Positions 6,780-6,866 of a stretch of 6,866 bases of DNA are shown here, one piece after another. The stretch is from Planctomycetota bacterium. GTDB taxonomy: Bacteria; Planctomycetota; UBA8108; UBA1146; JAJFFE01. The position numbers were made by a program, and so were the translations under genes. The stretch's first letter is position 1. Every line of letters starts with the position of its first letter. The DNA is taken from assembly GCA_020425835.1 (NCBI GenBank), contig JAGQRC010000192.1, forward strand, positions 1-6,866, read 5' to 3'. Under the pieces are notes generated by a model. The model made no database searches. It saw only the letters and a list, made by a program, of their open reading frames with translations, and was not told the origin of the DNA.

Positions 6780-6866
6780 ATGGCCGAGAGGGCTCGACGC
6801 TTCGACGTCCGGGGCCGGGTCCAGGGCGTCGGATTCCGCGAGCATGTGCGACGGGCTGCCGATGCG
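6780..6866 (+). CDS. acyP: Acylphosphatase (N-terminal part)
   Basis: Only the first 29 codons are in the window. They read MAERARRFDVRG, then RVQGVGFREHVRRAADA. The block G-R-V-Q-G-V-G-F-R is the acylphosphatase signature, including the phosphate-binding loop and the catalytic Arg at residue 20. The catalytic Asn lies beyond the right edge. The family is about 90 residues long, cytoplasmic, and hydrolyses the carboxyl-phosphate bond of acylphosphates. The same signature opens the much larger HypF carbamoyltransferase, but a free-standing AcyP is more likely given the short leader. The gene is divergent from the selenoprotein gene; a functional link is not evident. Confidence 0.85.
   Translation, partial: MAERARRFDVRGRVQGVGFREHVRRAADA

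Noticed and set aside
6246..6845. Stand-alone 199-codon protein ending at the TGA
   Set aside because: Its first two-thirds is Arg-rich noncoding-like sequence upstream of a proper signal peptide, and it stops inside the WCxxC motif.

Overview
The window is about two-thirds G+C by eye and reads as a fragment of a Planctomycetota chromosome, probably an environmental or marine lineage. The main evidence is the C-terminus of the large secreted protein. It carries Cys/Asp-rich calcium-binding repeats (CNTNGVPDEVEI, DCDGNGVLDECDI) followed by a dockerin-like pair (DVNTDGRLDVAD, DANDDDTLDIAD) ending in FLFSG/YLFVSG, a combination typical of secreted planctomycete proteins. The assignment is inferred from protein style, not from a marker gene.

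Layout: (1) 1-1245, minus strand, the N-terminal 415 codons of a membrane-anchored protein made of repeated carboxypeptidase-regulatory/Ig-like modules, running off the left edge; its start appears to be TTG. (2) 1246-1415, a divergent intergenic region with a hairpin, two strong Shine-Dalgarno sites and a candidate promoter. (3) 1416-5372, plus strand, a 1318-residue secreted M60-type (enhancin/mucinase-like) zinc metallopeptidase with an N-terminal amidotransferase-like domain, two cadherin-like Ig domains, three lectin-like repeats and a dockerin-like tail. (4) 5373-5453, a short convergent gap with a strong hairpin terminator. (5) 5454-6443, minus strand, a secreted TlpA/thioredoxin-fold protein whose first active-site cysteine codon is an in-frame TGA, giving W-TGA-G-P-C: a likely selenoprotein. 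(6) 6444-6779, a divergent intergenic region with no convincing gene. (7) 6780 to the right edge, plus strand, the first 29 codons of an acylphosphatase.

The central observation is the UxxC thioredoxin. The reading frame continues intact for 263 codons past the TGA, through the second catalytic Cys, the cis-Pro and the rest of the fold. The gene's own stop and that of the M60 gene are both TGA, so genome-wide reassignment of UGA does not explain it. Selenocysteine insertion, or a very recent nonsense change, are the remaining options. I found no textbook bacterial SECIS by eye, though a long imperfect hairpin lies just downstream.

The genes do not look like one operon: their orientations are divergent, convergent and divergent. 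Three of the four products (the regulatory-like protein, the M60 protease and the thioredoxin) appear to act outside the cytoplasm.
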